In this document: positions 1 to 7,495 of the stretch, one piece after another
Layout of the letters: every line of letters begins with the position of its first letter
Numbering within the stretch: position 1 is the stretch's first letter
DNA from: a virus
Direction: 5' to 3' (one strand)
IMG/VR virus record: IMGVR_UViG_3300035670_000314
Coordinates: 1 to 49,946 of that record
DNA: 49,946 bases
Made by a program: the position numbers and the translations under genes
Notes under the pieces: model-generated
Database searches by the model: none
What the model saw: only the letters and a program-made list of their open reading frames with translations
What the model was told of the DNA's origin: nothing

Positions 1-153
1 GACCTCAGCCGTCTTGGGGGGACGGGGGGTCGCTTTCTTGGGGGCGGGGGTGTCCGCAACCACGGTGGCCTGCGCCTCGACGACGGGCGTCTGGGCGGGG
101 GCGGCTTTGGGGGCTGCGACGGTGGCGGGCTTTCCGAATTGGAGTTTGCTCAT
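1..153 (-). CDS. Partial gene, unknown; Pro/Ala-rich N-terminus
   Basis: Fifty-one codons of a gene running off the left edge. It starts at an ATG (151-153) with MSKLQFGKP, followed by a low-complexity Ala/Pro/Thr/Val/Lys stretch up to the edge. The leader contains CTAACAAAA and is A-rich, without a Shine-Dalgarno site, like other starts here. It follows the helicase/nuclease gene by 38 bases, so it may belong to the same replication operon. Next to a DUF2800-type nuclease a DUF2815-like single-stranded DNA-binding protein would be a reasonable guess, but the visible residues do not show this. Confidence 0.6.
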   Translation of the reverse strand, partial: MSKLQFGKPATVAAPKAAPAQTPVVEAQATVVADTPAPKKATPRPPKTAEV

Positions 154-191
154 GGTATTTTGTTTTTGTGGTTTTGTTAGTAGTATTGGTT

Positions 192-2822
192 TTACTTTTT
201 GGTTCGGTCAATCTGGAAGAAGCCAATCTCTTGGTCGCCTCCGGTCAAGACCTCGTGTTCCCGGAGAGCGCTCATCGCGGCCCCCAGAAAATCTTCTTTG
301 TCGGCGTCCTCGGGCTTGTGCCGGAGGAGCACCTTTTCCAGCTTCTCGATCGAGACGCTGCCGACGGCATCGAAATACGCGTCGGTAAATTGTTCCTGGT
401 CGAACTTGAACTCCTTGATGAGGACGTTCAAGGCGGCGAGCGGGTCGGTGATGGACCGGCTGATCGACCGGGTCTTCCAGGTGAACCCCTCGCATTCGAG
501 GCCGCGTTCCTTGTGCGCCCGGTTCACCGCTTTCTTCATCGCCTCGACCCACCCTTCGAGGACGTGGACGGTCATGCGAAGTCGACCGAGTTCCGCGGGG
601 TCATCGATCAAGTCGGGGTCGACGACGGAAGGGAGAGCGAGACCGGGATCGAGCTTCGCCGCGATGACGAGGGCTTTGTCACCGAGCGCCTTGCACTTTT
701 CCTTGAACCCGCAAAACTCGCAGACGTGGGCCTGCGGGTTGTATTCCCGCTTCTCGGCCGGGAGCTTGGCGATTTCCTCGGAGCGGGAGATGATGAGATT
801 CACGCGGAGGCGAATGTCGTCATAGGTGGCGGAGACGTAGTGGTCGTCGGTCCACCAGTCCTCGGGCTCAACCTCGGCGTGACGGACGAAGATGGCGTGG
901 GTGACGGTCTCCTGCTTGGGGATGAGGAAGTAGAAGTGAATGATCTCGACCTCGGGGAACGCCTGGAAGATCCCGAGGGAGTAGGTCCACGCCTGCGCAT
1001 TGATGTCGGCGTCGTCGACCGGGTTGACACCGAACTTGTAATCCTGCGCCACGGCGACGCGACCGGCGATGCGGAGGCGGTCAAGGGTGCCGAAGGTGGT
1101 GTGGTGGTGGAGATCAATCTTGAGCCGGATTTCCCGAAGGAGTTCCGCGTCCTCGACGCCATGCGCTTCCTCGTTGCCTTGGGCGCAGGCGAGGGTCATC
1201 TCGTAGAGGCGGTGTTCCTCCTCGTTGTGCAACTCGCTCGGGTCCTCGTGTTCCAGTGCGTGGTGGATGCGGGTGCCCTGCTCGGCGGCAGGGTTGCTAT
1301 CCTCGTCCTGCCGGTTCAGATAGGACGGGCAGATCTCAAAGTATTTGAGCGACGAGGGGGAGTAGTGGGCGTGCGCCGGTTCATCGGCGACGGGGGTCGT
1401 GTCGTCAACGACGACAACGGGGGTTGGGGCCGGGGCGGCCTTTTTCTTGGGGGGCATGGGATCGGGGGTGGTGGTTAGGGTAGCAGAAAAATCGTGGAGG
1501 TTCCGGAGATTCTCCAACTTGCGCATCATCGATTCACGGACCTGCTCCTCGACGGAACCGGCGGCGTAGAGGATGCGTTGGACAGTATTGGTTTTCGCAC
1601 CGGCTCTGTCAACTCTTCCGAGGACCTGATGCAAACTTTTCTCATTCCACGTCGGTGAGATGAGGGCGAGACGGGGTGCGTCGCCAAGTTCATCGTGCAG
1701 GGAGATGGCGACCCCACCCGCCTCGATGTTGAGAACGATGACCGGTTCGGTGTTGGCCTGGAAGGCGTCGATGATCTGTTGCCGGGCGGCAGAGGACTGG
1801 GTCATCTGGGTGAGCGGGTCGGTCCCCCAGATCGTCGGGCACCCGCCCATCTTCTCACTGACCGCCTGGACGGAGGCGTTGAAGTTCAAGAAGACGGCGA
1901 CGCGCATTCCCTCCTTCACCGCTTCCTCCGCCATCTCAACAATGAGTGGCACTTTCAAGAGTTCGATGCGCTGCCGGGCGCGGAGCATGGCGACCATTGC
2001 CTCCGCCGCGGGGTGCGGGTCGTCGAGAGCTTCCTTCGCTTCGAGTTCGGCCATGAAGGTTTCCACCTCGGCGTAGAGTTCGTCGATCTTCCCGCCATCG
2101 CCGAAGTCGAGGGGGTCGTCGATGATCTGGCTCTCGGTGAAAAACTGCGCCATGTCGGCCCGGGAAACTTTCACGCCGCGATGGGGGTAGATTTCCTGTC
2201 GCAAATCCGTAAGCCATTCGAGGGCTCGCTTCGGAGAATCCGTGAACTTGAGGTTGTCCCACGGGTCGACGGAGCATCCGTGGTTCTTCGCCCACATGCG
2301 AAAGTTGACCCACTCATGGAGACCGAGGTGGTACCCGACCGCACGCATCTCGGCCGGATTCGACGCCGCGGTGGCAGAGACGAGGACGTTCATGCGCTTT
2401 GGGTCTTTGGCCCATCGCAACATCCGTGCGTTCAAAGAACGCTCGCTCTTGCTTTTATGACTTTCATCCCAAATTATGACTTTTATATCCTCATTGTATA
2501 CAAAAGGCCGACGATCCTCTTTTCCCTTCTTCGGCTTTGGGCCGTCCCAGTAGCCGAAGAAGGTGTTGCCGGTGCGAAGGGACTCGTAGTTGATGACGCC
2601 GAGATACTCGACGCCCTGCTCGTCGAAGGTGCGCTGCCACGACGGGATCACCGCCTTGGGACAGACGACGAGGGGCGCGAGACCGAGGCGTCGGGAAAGC
2701 TCGACCGACATGAGTGTTTTGCCCGTGCCGGTGTCGGACGAGTTCAAGACGCTGCCGTGCTTTCGGAGGATCTTCTCCATCTGCGCAACCGCCGTCTCCT
2801 GGACTGGGTAGAGCGTCTTCAC
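192..2822 (-). CDS. SNF2-like helicase joined to DUF2800/PD-(D/E)XK-type nuclease
   Basis: An 876-residue protein. Residues 1-450 are a superfamily 2 helicase: Walker A TGTGKT at 31-36, DESH at 119-122, SAT at 149-151 and the arginine-finger motif GRVDRAG at 402-408. A Lys/Pro/Ala/Val-rich linker (456-485) leads to a RecB-like nuclease half: Asp581 in GTLDRL, DYK at 594-596, and four cysteines (498, 701, 704, 710) spaced as in Cas4/AddB/DUF2800 iron-sulfur nucleases. Phage genomes usually carry these as two neighbouring genes for replication and recombination. The start is GTG, overlapping the upstream stop as GTGA, which implies translational coupling. The linker begins with an in-frame ATG (1455-1457) preceded by CCCTAACC, which resembles a gene start, so the fusion could be recent, or one base could have been lost in sequence or evolution. 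Confidence 0.85.
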   Translation of the reverse strand: MKTLYPVQETAVAQMEKILRKHGSVLNSSDTGTGKTLMSVELSRRLGLAPLVVCPKAVIPSWQRTFDEQGVEYLGVINYESLRTGNTFFGYWDGPKPKKGKEDRRPFVYNEDIKVIIWDESHKSKSERSLNARMLRWAKDPKRMNVLVSATAASNPAEMRAVGYHLGLHEWVNFRMWAKNHGCSVDPWDNLKFTDSPKRALEWLTDLRQEIYPHRGVKVSRADMAQFFTESQIIDDPLDFGDGGKIDELYAEVETFMAELEAKEALDDPHPAAEAMVAMLRARQRIELLKVPLIVEMAEEAVKEGMRVAVFLNFNASVQAVSEKMGGCPTIWGTDPLTQMTQSSAARQQIIDAFQANTEPVIVLNIEAGGVAISLHDELGDAPRLALISPTWNEKSLHQVLGRVDRAGAKTNTVQRILYAAGSVEEQVRESMMRKLENLRNLHDFSATLTTTPDPMPPKKKAAPAPTPVVVVDDTTPVADEPAHAHYSPSSLKYFEICPSYLNRQDEDSNPAAEQGTRIHHALEHEDPSELHNEEEHRLYEMTLACAQGNEEAHGVEDAELLREIRLKIDLHHHTTFGTLDRLRIAGRVAVAQDYKFGVNPVDDADINAQAWTYSLGIFQAFPEVEIIHFYFLIPKQETVTHAIFVRHAEVEPEDWWTDDHYVSATYDDIRLRVNLIISRSEEIAKLPAEKREYNPQAHVCEFCGFKEKCKALGDKALVIAAKLDPGLALPSVVDPDLIDDPAELGRLRMTVHVLEGWVEAMKKAVNRAHKERGLECEGFTWKTRSISRSITDPLAALNVLIKEFKFDQEQFTDAYFDAVGSVSIEKLEKVLLRHKPEDADKEDFLGAAMSALREHEVLTGGDQEIGFFQIDRTKK

Positions 2823-3052
2823 TTAGCGGCGGACAGAAAAGGCTTCCAGCAAACAGAGCGCCCGGGACTGAGCGTGTAAGACTGCTTGAGTTTCGATCGC
2901 ATGATCCACAGCCGTCCTCGCCAACGAATGACGCTGCCGGGTTCCCACGAACGCTTCTCGTCCCACTCGTCGGGAACTTCTTCGGCTTCGACGTGCATGA
3001 CGAATTGCGGTTTCCCGTCAACCATGGCAACCGGAGCCGCGGACTTCTTCAT
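2819..3052 (-). CDS. Small phage protein, unknown (77 aa)
   Basis: Starts with MKKSAAPVAMVDGKPQF and ends by overlapping the GTG of the helicase gene, so the two are probably co-translated. The middle (WEPGSVIRWRGRLWIMRS) looks like a small beta-rich segment. There are no cysteine clusters, no membrane segment and no recognisable family. Its position directly before the helicase suggests a role in replication or in controlling that gene, but this is only context. Confidence 0.65.
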   Translation of the reverse strand: MKKSAAPVAMVDGKPQFVMHVEAEEVPDEWDEKRSWEPGSVIRWRGRLWIMRSKLKQSYTLSPGRSVCWKPFLSAAK

Positions 3053-3097
3053 CTCCGCTTCGATGGCGTCGAGGGATTTGCCGGTGAGAGTGCCGTC

Positions 3098-3655
3098 CTA
3101 GGTCGGCCAATTCTCCGGAGAGACCGGCTCGGTCACGCGACCGTACCACTTCTCCCTCGCGACGACTGCCTTGTTCCAGACTTCGAGCACGTCACAAAGA
3201 AACTCGGCAAGGAGGAAGTCCGGCGTGTCACTGCCGCTCTCTAGCGAGTAGCAGTTGATGAGCCCTTCGAGTTCTTTCTGGAATCCCGTGGGCGGCGTCT
3301 GGTAATCCGGGTTGACCGCCTCGTTGATGGCTCGGGCGACTTCGTCGATGCCTTCTTTCACGTCGTTGTGATACTCCCCGCGAAAGATCTTCGCAATCCC
3401 CTCGCCAGGAGCCATGTCGAGGACGTGATCGGGTTTGCATTCGAGGCGGGTGATCTCGTCGTTCAGATACCACGCGGCTTTGCGGAGATCCTGGACACTC
3501 GGGTTGCCGTCCTTCAAGCCGGAACGCCAGCAATACTTGATGACGTTCCCGATGTTGAAGGAGGCGTGCCTAGCAATCTCAATGGCTTCCACACCACTCG
3601 GATGTGACGTGTAGTGCTTGGGGTGATTGACGGGGTCGTGGTCGGGTGTGCTCAT
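3098..3655 (-). CDS. DUF3310-family phage protein
   Basis: A 185-residue product. Residues 5-55 carry the DUF3310 signature: DPVNHPKHYTSHPSGVEAIEIA, then NIGNVIKYCWRSGLKDGN and a DLRKAAWYLNDEI helix. This family is common in phages, where it is often found near nucleotide-metabolism or replication genes, and its biochemical role is not established. A longer reading in the same frame starts upstream, but its extra 48 residues are arginine-rich and overlap the DUF1353 gene, so the ATG at 3653-3655 is preferred. The leader reads CCCTAACCCT directly before ATG, with no Shine-Dalgarno. The C-terminal 100 residues are helical and family-specific. Confidence 0.85.
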   Translation of the reverse strand: MSTPDHDPVNHPKHYTSHPSGVEAIEIARHASFNIGNVIKYCWRSGLKDGNPSVQDLRKAAWYLNDEITRLECKPDHVLDMAPGEGIAKIFRGEYHNDVKEGIDEVARAINEAVNPDYQTPPTGFQKELEGLINCYSLESGSDTPDFLLAEFLCDVLEVWNKAVVAREKWYGRVTEPVSPENWPT

Positions 3656-3672
3656 AGGGTTAGGGGAAGAAA

Positions 3673-4098
3673 TTACCAACGGGGTGCGAAGATGCGGACG
3701 GCGGCGTAAGCGGCGCGGGCTTTCCAGGGGGTGACCCCTTCGCGCAGCATGAGATCGAGAAAGATCTGATCCGCCTCGGCCCGGGTCACGTCGTGCCACG
3801 AACCCGCGGGAACCGGGAGGTTGTCGAGGACGCGGCGATGGTAGACCGGTCGCCCGGTGTATTGGTAGAAGTAATCGTGGATCAGGGGTGCAACCAGCGA
3901 CAACTCGAAGCTGCCGATGAGGGGCCAGATCGGCCGGGGGATGGAAGCAAGGTCGAACTCAAAACCCGCGGGGATCTTCACGTCGATTTTCGCACGATCG
4001 TCGAAGGGCAGGGTGATTTGGTAATCGAACATCAGGACCCACACCTTGCGGCGGGTGTCGTAGGTGACGTAGACGGAAGGGAGGGATTTGGTTTTCAT
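3673..4098 (-). CDS. DUF1353-family protein
   Basis: A 141-residue protein matching the small DUF1353 phage family: GFEFDLASIPRPIWPLIGSF followed by LVAPLIHDYFYQY, then an Asp/Ala-rich C-terminal helix (RAEADQIFLDLMLREGV) and a conserved YAAVRIFA end. The His-Asp pair in LIHDYFY is the typical conserved feature. The function is unknown; in other phages it lies in lysis or structural neighbourhoods. The ATG directly abuts the TGA of the methyltransferase and overlaps the stop of the nested ORF as ATGA, so it is translationally coupled to one or both. Confidence 0.85.
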   Translation of the reverse strand: MKTKSLPSVYVTYDTRRKVWVLMFDYQITLPFDDRAKIDVKIPAGFEFDLASIPRPIWPLIGSFELSLVAPLIHDYFYQYTGRPVYHRRVLDNLPVPAGSWHDVTRAEADQIFLDLMLREGVTPWKARAAYAAVRIFAPRW

Positions 4099-5105
4099 TC
4101 AGATGCTTTCGAGGAACGCTTTGACGAAGACTGCCGCGACTTCCGGGCAGATGGCATTGCCTGCTCCACGAAGGAGCGGAGGGCGGACAGTCCGGCGTTG
4201 TGCCACGCGATAGGAAAGCCCATCAACCAAAGGGAAAAGGCCGGGTTCAGTTGGAACCCTTCGGTATTTGCCATCTCGGCAGGGGTGCCATCGGGATTCA
4301 CCCCATGGAGAAGGTGGCAATCCAGAGTCACCTTGCTCTGTCCTCCAGCACTGCTTCTGATCCACTCCTTCTCCGCTGCCTCTCGGCTTTCCGTGTTCGC
4401 ATCCGACACCCTTGGGCTGGACCACCCCGCAAGCTCCGTTACCGTCCGGCTGAAATCGTTGTTCCCCGCCACACTCGCCTGAGCCGTGAGCGTGTCCGCA
4501 ACTCCCCGCGAGTGGCGCATCCCCGATGATTCCGAGTCCTCCGCTCGGGGTGTAGCCCATCCGGCGAGATTCGCCACCCTTGGCAACTGATCCAACCTGG
4601 TCCGCTCCGATCCGTCCGGGTTCGTTCCCGTGGTCGCCATTCCCGGCGTGTCCTTCCAGTCTCGACTGGATGGAGTCGGCCAACCTGACCGCCCCCCACC
4701 AGCAACGTTGACGAATGTGCGGTGCGCCGACGCCCGCAGCCGGAATATCCGACGACCCGCAGGCGTAATTTGCACTTTCGAGGTCAGCGAATACTCCATC
4801 GAGCCACACTGGTTGAACCGCTTTTCCAGCGTCTCGTTTAGACGGCTTTGCAGAAGATCCGAGCACTGCCGCGCTGGCGACTTGCTCCCCGAGGACAAGG
4901 GGAGGATTGCAGGCTCGGATGAGGTCGAAGAAGACGGGCCAGAGGTGCCGCTCGTCTTCGACGCCTTTCCCTCCCCCGGCAACGGAGAAAGGTTGACAGG
5001 GACAAGAGCCAGTCCAGACGGGCCTGTCATCGGGCCAGCCGCTAATTTGAAGGGCAAGGGACCAACCGCCGATTCCGGCGAAGAAGTGACATTGGGTGTA
5101 TCCAT
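4095..5105 (-). CDS. Nested ORF in the methyltransferase gene (336 aa), possible second product
   Basis: Lies on the same strand as the methyltransferase but in a different frame, covering about 89% of it. It starts at ATG 5103-5105 and stops at 4095, overlapping the next ATG. It does not look like random translation: three copies of a GWxxPRxxD-like motif (GWPTPSSRDW, GWATPRAED, GWSSPRVSD) and a C-terminal block with NPAFSLWLMGFP..W and a basic Ser/Lys/Arg tail. I recall standalone phage proteins with WPTPxARDWKD and LxPxFSxWLMGxP blocks, usually annotated as hypothetical or methyltransferase-associated. It could be a genuine overprinted gene or a by-product of codon bias in the recognition domain. 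Confidence 0.5.
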   Translation of the reverse strand: MDTPNVTSSPESAVGPLPFKLAAGPMTGPSGLALVPVNLSPLPGEGKASKTSGTSGPSSSTSSEPAILPLSSGSKSPARQCSDLLQSRLNETLEKRFNQCGSMEYSLTSKVQITPAGRRIFRLRASAHRTFVNVAGGGRSGWPTPSSRDWKDTPGMATTGTNPDGSERTRLDQLPRVANLAGWATPRAEDSESSGMRHSRGVADTLTAQASVAGNNDFSRTVTELAGWSSPRVSDANTESREAAEKEWIRSSAGGQSKVTLDCHLLHGVNPDGTPAEMANTEGFQLNPAFSLWLMGFPIAWHNAGLSALRSFVEQAMPSARKSRQSSSKRSSKASE

Positions 5106-5232
5106 GAAGATCTGAGGGGATGACGTCGGCGATTGATCTTGTGTCTACGTCGCCAGCAGGAATGAGTTTCTGGTTGATGAGTTCACGGAGCCATGCCGCC
5201 GCGTGTGGGTCGAACTCGTTGTAGTAGTTCAT
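4099..5232 (-). CDS. C5-cytosine DNA methyltransferase (phage Dcm type)
   Basis: A 377-residue enzyme that would transfer a methyl group from S-adenosylmethionine to cytosine C5, probably protecting phage DNA from host restriction. Visible motifs: I, FAGIGG at 51-56; IV, SCPCQPF with catalytic Cys79; VI, GEQVAS with EQV at 116-118 in place of the usual ENV; VIII, HIRQR near 175; and X, GAGNAICPEVAA near the C-terminus. The N-terminus (MNYYNEFDPHAAAWLRELI) is typical of phage members that begin with a short helical extension. Residues 190-330, the target-recognition zone, are glycine-rich and overlie a second long reading frame. No cognate restriction enzyme is seen. Confidence 0.92.
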   Translation of the reverse strand: MNYYNEFDPHAAAWLRELINQKLIPAGDVDTRSIADVIPSDLHGYTQCHFFAGIGGWSLALQISGWPDDRPVWTGSCPCQPFSVAGGGKGVEDERHLWPVFFDLIRACNPPLVLGEQVASAAVLGSSAKPSKRDAGKAVQPVWLDGVFADLESANYACGSSDIPAAGVGAPHIRQRCWWGAVRLADSIQSRLEGHAGNGDHGNEPGRIGADQVGSVAKGGESRRMGYTPSGGLGIIGDAPLAGSCGHAHGSGECGGEQRFQPDGNGACGVVQPKGVGCEHGKPRGSGEGVDQKQCWRTEQGDSGLPPSPWGESRWHPCRDGKYRRVPTEPGLFPLVDGLSYRVAQRRTVRPPLLRGAGNAICPEVAAVFVKAFLESI

Positions 5233-5235
5233 CGA

Positions 5236-5592
5236 TCAAATTTTCTCCATGGGTTTCGGGTCAACCCAACCGACGACGTTGCCACGCAGACGATCGGGGG
5301 ATTCAAGGCGCACCTCGCGGGCGTAGACGTAGTGCCTCGCGTGCTTGACGACGAATCGCGGATCGACGTCGCCACCGAAGCCACTATGTTGAGCCGTCGG
5401 CGGGGAGGAGCAAAGCAGCACCGCGGAGGTGAAGTCCTCGAACTGATAGTCGCGGGCGAGCATGTCGAGGTCCTCGTAAACCGGGCACTCGAAGTGCTGC
5501 CCGATGACTTTGGCGTTGAGCGTCTTCCCGCTCTGCGGCGGGCCGACGACGATGATGAGGCGATCGAGGGTAGGGATGGGGTGGTTACTCAT
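5236..5592 (-). CDS. Small P-loop NTPase-like protein
   Basis: A 118-residue protein with a clear Walker A motif, GPPQSGKT (17-24), after a hydrophobic strand (RLIIVVG). No convincing Walker B or lid follows, and the length is short for a kinase. It could be a minimal nucleotide-binding or kinase-like fold, or a truncated ATPase. The C-terminal half is rich in Arg/His/Val and strand-like. The ATG is preceded by ACCTGAC. It lies just upstream of the methyltransferase with a 3-base gap, so it is probably in the same transcript. Confidence 0.7.
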   Translation of the reverse strand: MSNHPIPTLDRLIIVVGPPQSGKTLNAKVIGQHFECPVYEDLDMLARDYQFEDFTSAVLLCSSPPTAQHSGFGGDVDPRFVVKHARHYVYAREVRLESPDRLRGNVVGWVDPKPMEKI

Positions 5593-5624
5593 GTCAGGTG
5601 GGTTGGGAAAGAGGGTCCCCTATC

Positions 5625-5640
5625 CCCGCACGTCTGCGGG
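5625..5640. other. Small perfect hairpin between genes
   Basis: CCCGCA-CGTC-TGCGGG, a 6-base-pair perfect inverted repeat in the 125-base gap between the P-loop gene and the next minus-strand gene. It has no T-run on either strand, so it is not a standard terminator. It may be an RNA processing or stabilising hairpin. Confidence 0.4.
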
Positions 5641-5717
5641 TGTCACACGTTGATTCGTGTTGGCGATTTGAGCTTTGGATAGAGGCTTGCCGGGGTGGTG
5701 CGGTTCACGGGGCGGGG

Positions 5718-6416
5718 TCAGAAAGAAGCGCGGAAGCGGACGACCTTGCTCGGGTCGAGGGTCAGTCGGGACGTCGCCAGCCCGCGAAACCAGCCGTAAG
5801 TCCCATCAGGGTTGTCGATTCGGTCCAGAATATTGAGCCATCTCCAACTTCCGAACTCGTCATTACCCAGGTATTCATCGGTCAACCACCCCGGGCTCAC
5901 AAAAAAGAAATCGACGTAGCCGGGTTTGCGGACGAAGCAGGGCAGATGTGAAACCCCCGCGGACCTAACCACTCCCCACGAGTCAGCATCGTGGTTCACT
6001 TTTTCGGGTCGAACTCCGAACAACGCATGATTGGTCCCAATGGCCTCGGCTACTCCGGGGAGCATTTTGTCGAAAGTCCCACTTTGGTGCCCGAGTTCCT
6101 CGCTTGCTGAGAGAAAAGACAAATACTGTGCCCCCTTAGCGGATAGATATTGCCACGCAATAGTGTCGAGAGCGGGAGTCAAATCGAAGTCTTCCGGCAT
6201 ATTGTAGATACAGATCGGGTCCGTCTCGAACGCTTTTTGCTGGAACCCGGCAAACGCGTCTTGCCCGCTCAATTCCCCCGCGGATTTCCTCACCGCCATC
6301 CGCAATGCCGGGGGTTCGTGGTTCCCGAAGAAGTGCCTCAAGAAAGCGGGAATGTTCCCGGCTCTACGCGCCATCGACAGGTCGAGCGCGTCTTTAGTGT
6401 CTTTGTTAAAACTCAT
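5718..6416 (-). CDS. Unknown phage protein (232 aa)
   Basis: The family is not recognised. The product is a soluble, aromatic-rich protein. Its N-terminal 35 residues are helical with FLRHFFGNHEP, the middle is mixed (PEDFDLTPALDTIAWQYLS), and the C-terminus is strand-like (GYVDFFFVSPGWLTDEYLG). It has no cysteine cluster, signal peptide or membrane segment. Base usage is slightly less GC-rich than its neighbours, hinting at a different history. The start is ATG after CACACCAAA, with no Shine-Dalgarno. It sits between the resolvase-like gene and the P-loop gene. Confidence 0.7.
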   Translation of the reverse strand: MSFNKDTKDALDLSMARRAGNIPAFLRHFFGNHEPPALRMAVRKSAGELSGQDAFAGFQQKAFETDPICIYNMPEDFDLTPALDTIAWQYLSAKGAQYLSFLSASEELGHQSGTFDKMLPGVAEAIGTNHALFGVRPEKVNHDADSWGVVRSAGVSHLPCFVRKPGYVDFFFVSPGWLTDEYLGNDEFGSWRWLNILDRIDNPDGTYGWFRGLATSRLTLDPSKVVRFRASF

Positions 6417-6428
6417 TTTGGTGTGGGA

Positions 6429-6995
6429 TCAGAAAAGATTCTCGACGTGCTTCATCCCGCGATTGCAGGCGGCGTCGAGCATGAGGAGGGCGTCGGCGTT
6501 GGCAAGGGTCACCTTGGTCCTGGGAAACCTCTCCTGCGCGATCGCTTTCAGATGGTTCTTCCACTGGGCCGGGGTCATCAGGCGCTTCTTCGCGGTGGTC
6601 ACCCCCGCGGCGTTCTGCCACTTGATCGGGGTGACCCGGCAAACGGGGATGGAAAGGGCGATCAACGCCATCTCGATGTGCCCGGTGTTGCGGCCGAACG
6701 AGTACATGGCTTTCGGTGACACACCGCCGGTTTCCTCACCGCCGTCCGCGGTCTTGCGTTTGATCCCCGCCATGAAACCGGTGTTGTGTTCGAGGTAGGC
6801 GACCATGTTACCCCACTCCCCGAAGCCGAGTTGGTCGTTGAGAACCTCGTAGAGATCGCGGAGTTTCTCGGGGATCGGGTAGGTGGGAAAGGTGTGGATC
6901 TCCCGTTGCCCCGGGCGAAGGAAGTCCGCATACGCCGCGACGATGGAGCCGTTGGCCCCGGGATCGATGGCGATGATGAGGGGGTCCTTGCTCAT
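6429..6995 (-). CDS. RuvC-like Holliday junction resolvase (RNase H fold)
   Basis: A 188-residue product. The N-terminal strand LIIAIDPGANGSIV places Asp11 in the first RNase H-fold position. Glu69 in VAYLEHNTGF and Asp168/Asp174 in ANADALLMLDAA complete a RuvC-type acidic set. Phage members cut branched DNA before packaging or during recombination. An upstream in-frame extension is possible, but it overlaps the preceding gene and is Glu/Arg-rich without family features, so ATG 6993-6995 is used. That ATG overlaps the upstream TGA as ATGA. The first five residues, MSKDP, are shared with the upstream gene. Confidence 0.85.
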   Translation of the reverse strand: MSKDPLIIAIDPGANGSIVAAYADFLRPGQREIHTFPTYPIPEKLRDLYEVLNDQLGFGEWGNMVAYLEHNTGFMAGIKRKTADGGEETGGVSPKAMYSFGRNTGHIEMALIALSIPVCRVTPIKWQNAAGVTTAKKRLMTPAQWKNHLKAIAQERFPRTKVTLANADALLMLDAACNRGMKHVENLF

Positions 6996-7267
6996 TTCTT
7001 TTTCTTCTTCTTGAAGACCTTCTTCTCCTTCACGGTAACGCGCCAGAGGCGGCATCCCTCTCCGTCCTTGCGGGTGGTGAAGTCCCACTCGGGGTGACGC
7101 TTGCGGTAGCTGTCGGCCGCAGTGCGGGCGGTTGCAATTTTTTCCTTCTCAAGAAAGAAAGAGTCCCCGATCTGCATCTGCTCGAAAGGGAATTGAAGCC
7201 CCGTCGAACGTCCGCGAGTTTCGGGGACGGGGACGTTGGATTCGATCAGGAAGGGGTCCTTGCTCAT
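6992..7267 (-). CDS. Small phage protein with poly-lysine tail (91 aa)
   Basis: Contains LQFPFEQMQIGDSFFLEKEK, a pattern (Phe-Pro-Phe, Met, Gly-Asp-Ser-Phe-Phe) seen in small uncharacterised phage proteins, then helices with TARTAADSYRKRHPEW. It ends in six consecutive lysines. The strongly basic tail suggests contact with nucleic acid. It overlaps both neighbours by 4 bases. Its first five codons (MSKDP) match the next gene's, which may reflect a short local duplication of the start region. Confidence 0.75.
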   Translation of the reverse strand: MSKDPFLIESNVPVPETRGRSTGLQFPFEQMQIGDSFFLEKEKIATARTAADSYRKRHPEWDFTTRKDGEGCRLWRVTVKEKKVFKKKKKK

Positions 7268-7461
7268 GGTTTCTTGAAGGTTTTCTCGTGTTTCTCGACA
7301 ATCAAAGCGGAGGCGACGCGACTGAGGCTGGCTTTGGGGTCATCCTGTTTGGCGACGTCGGTCAACTCTTCCAGCTTGATCTTGGTTCCGGCCTCGACGC
7401 AGAGGTTCATCTGGACGGGTTCGTCCAGTTCACGGGGTCGGCCTGCGGGTTTCTTACTCAT
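7264..7461 (-). CDS. Small basic protein, possible ribbon-helix-helix type (65 aa)
   Basis: MSKKPAGRPRELDEPVQMNLCVEAGTKIKLEELTD... has the look of a short RHH/CopG-type protein: a basic Gly-Arg-Pro tail, then a strand (PVQMNLCVEA) and two helices with KASLSRVASALIVEKHE. It is the first gene after a near-consensus promoter whose -10 lies 6 bases before the ATG, so its mRNA may begin at the start codon. It is followed by the poly-lysine gene and the resolvase in one overlapping set, consistent with an autoregulated early operon. Confidence 0.7.
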   Translation of the reverse strand: MSKKPAGRPRELDEPVQMNLCVEAGTKIKLEELTDVAKQDDPKASLSRVASALIVEKHEKTFKKP

Positions 7462-7467
7462 GGATTT

Positions 7468-7495
7468 ATTATAGAGTAAAGTCAGTCGAGGTCAA
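7468..7495 (-). promoter_or_regulatory. Sigma70-like promoter for leftward genes (leaderless)
   Basis: On the minus strand, TTGACC (7490-7495), a 16-base spacer and TATAAT (7468-7473). Only 6 bases separate the -10 from the ATG at 7461, so transcription would start at or within a base or two of the start codon. The element lies inside the 3' end of the next gene upstream. Confidence 0.75.

Noticed and set aside
168-1478. Long plus-strand frame opposite the helicase/nuclease gene (436 codons)
   Set aside because: It is the reverse-strand shadow of a gene with clear helicase and nuclease motifs; its product shows no motif and is biased in Gly/Val/Asp.
2460-2510. A/T-rich patch with repeated TTATGACTTT in the helicase gene
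   Set aside because: It encodes the conserved strand and DESH motif of the helicase; the composition follows from the codons.
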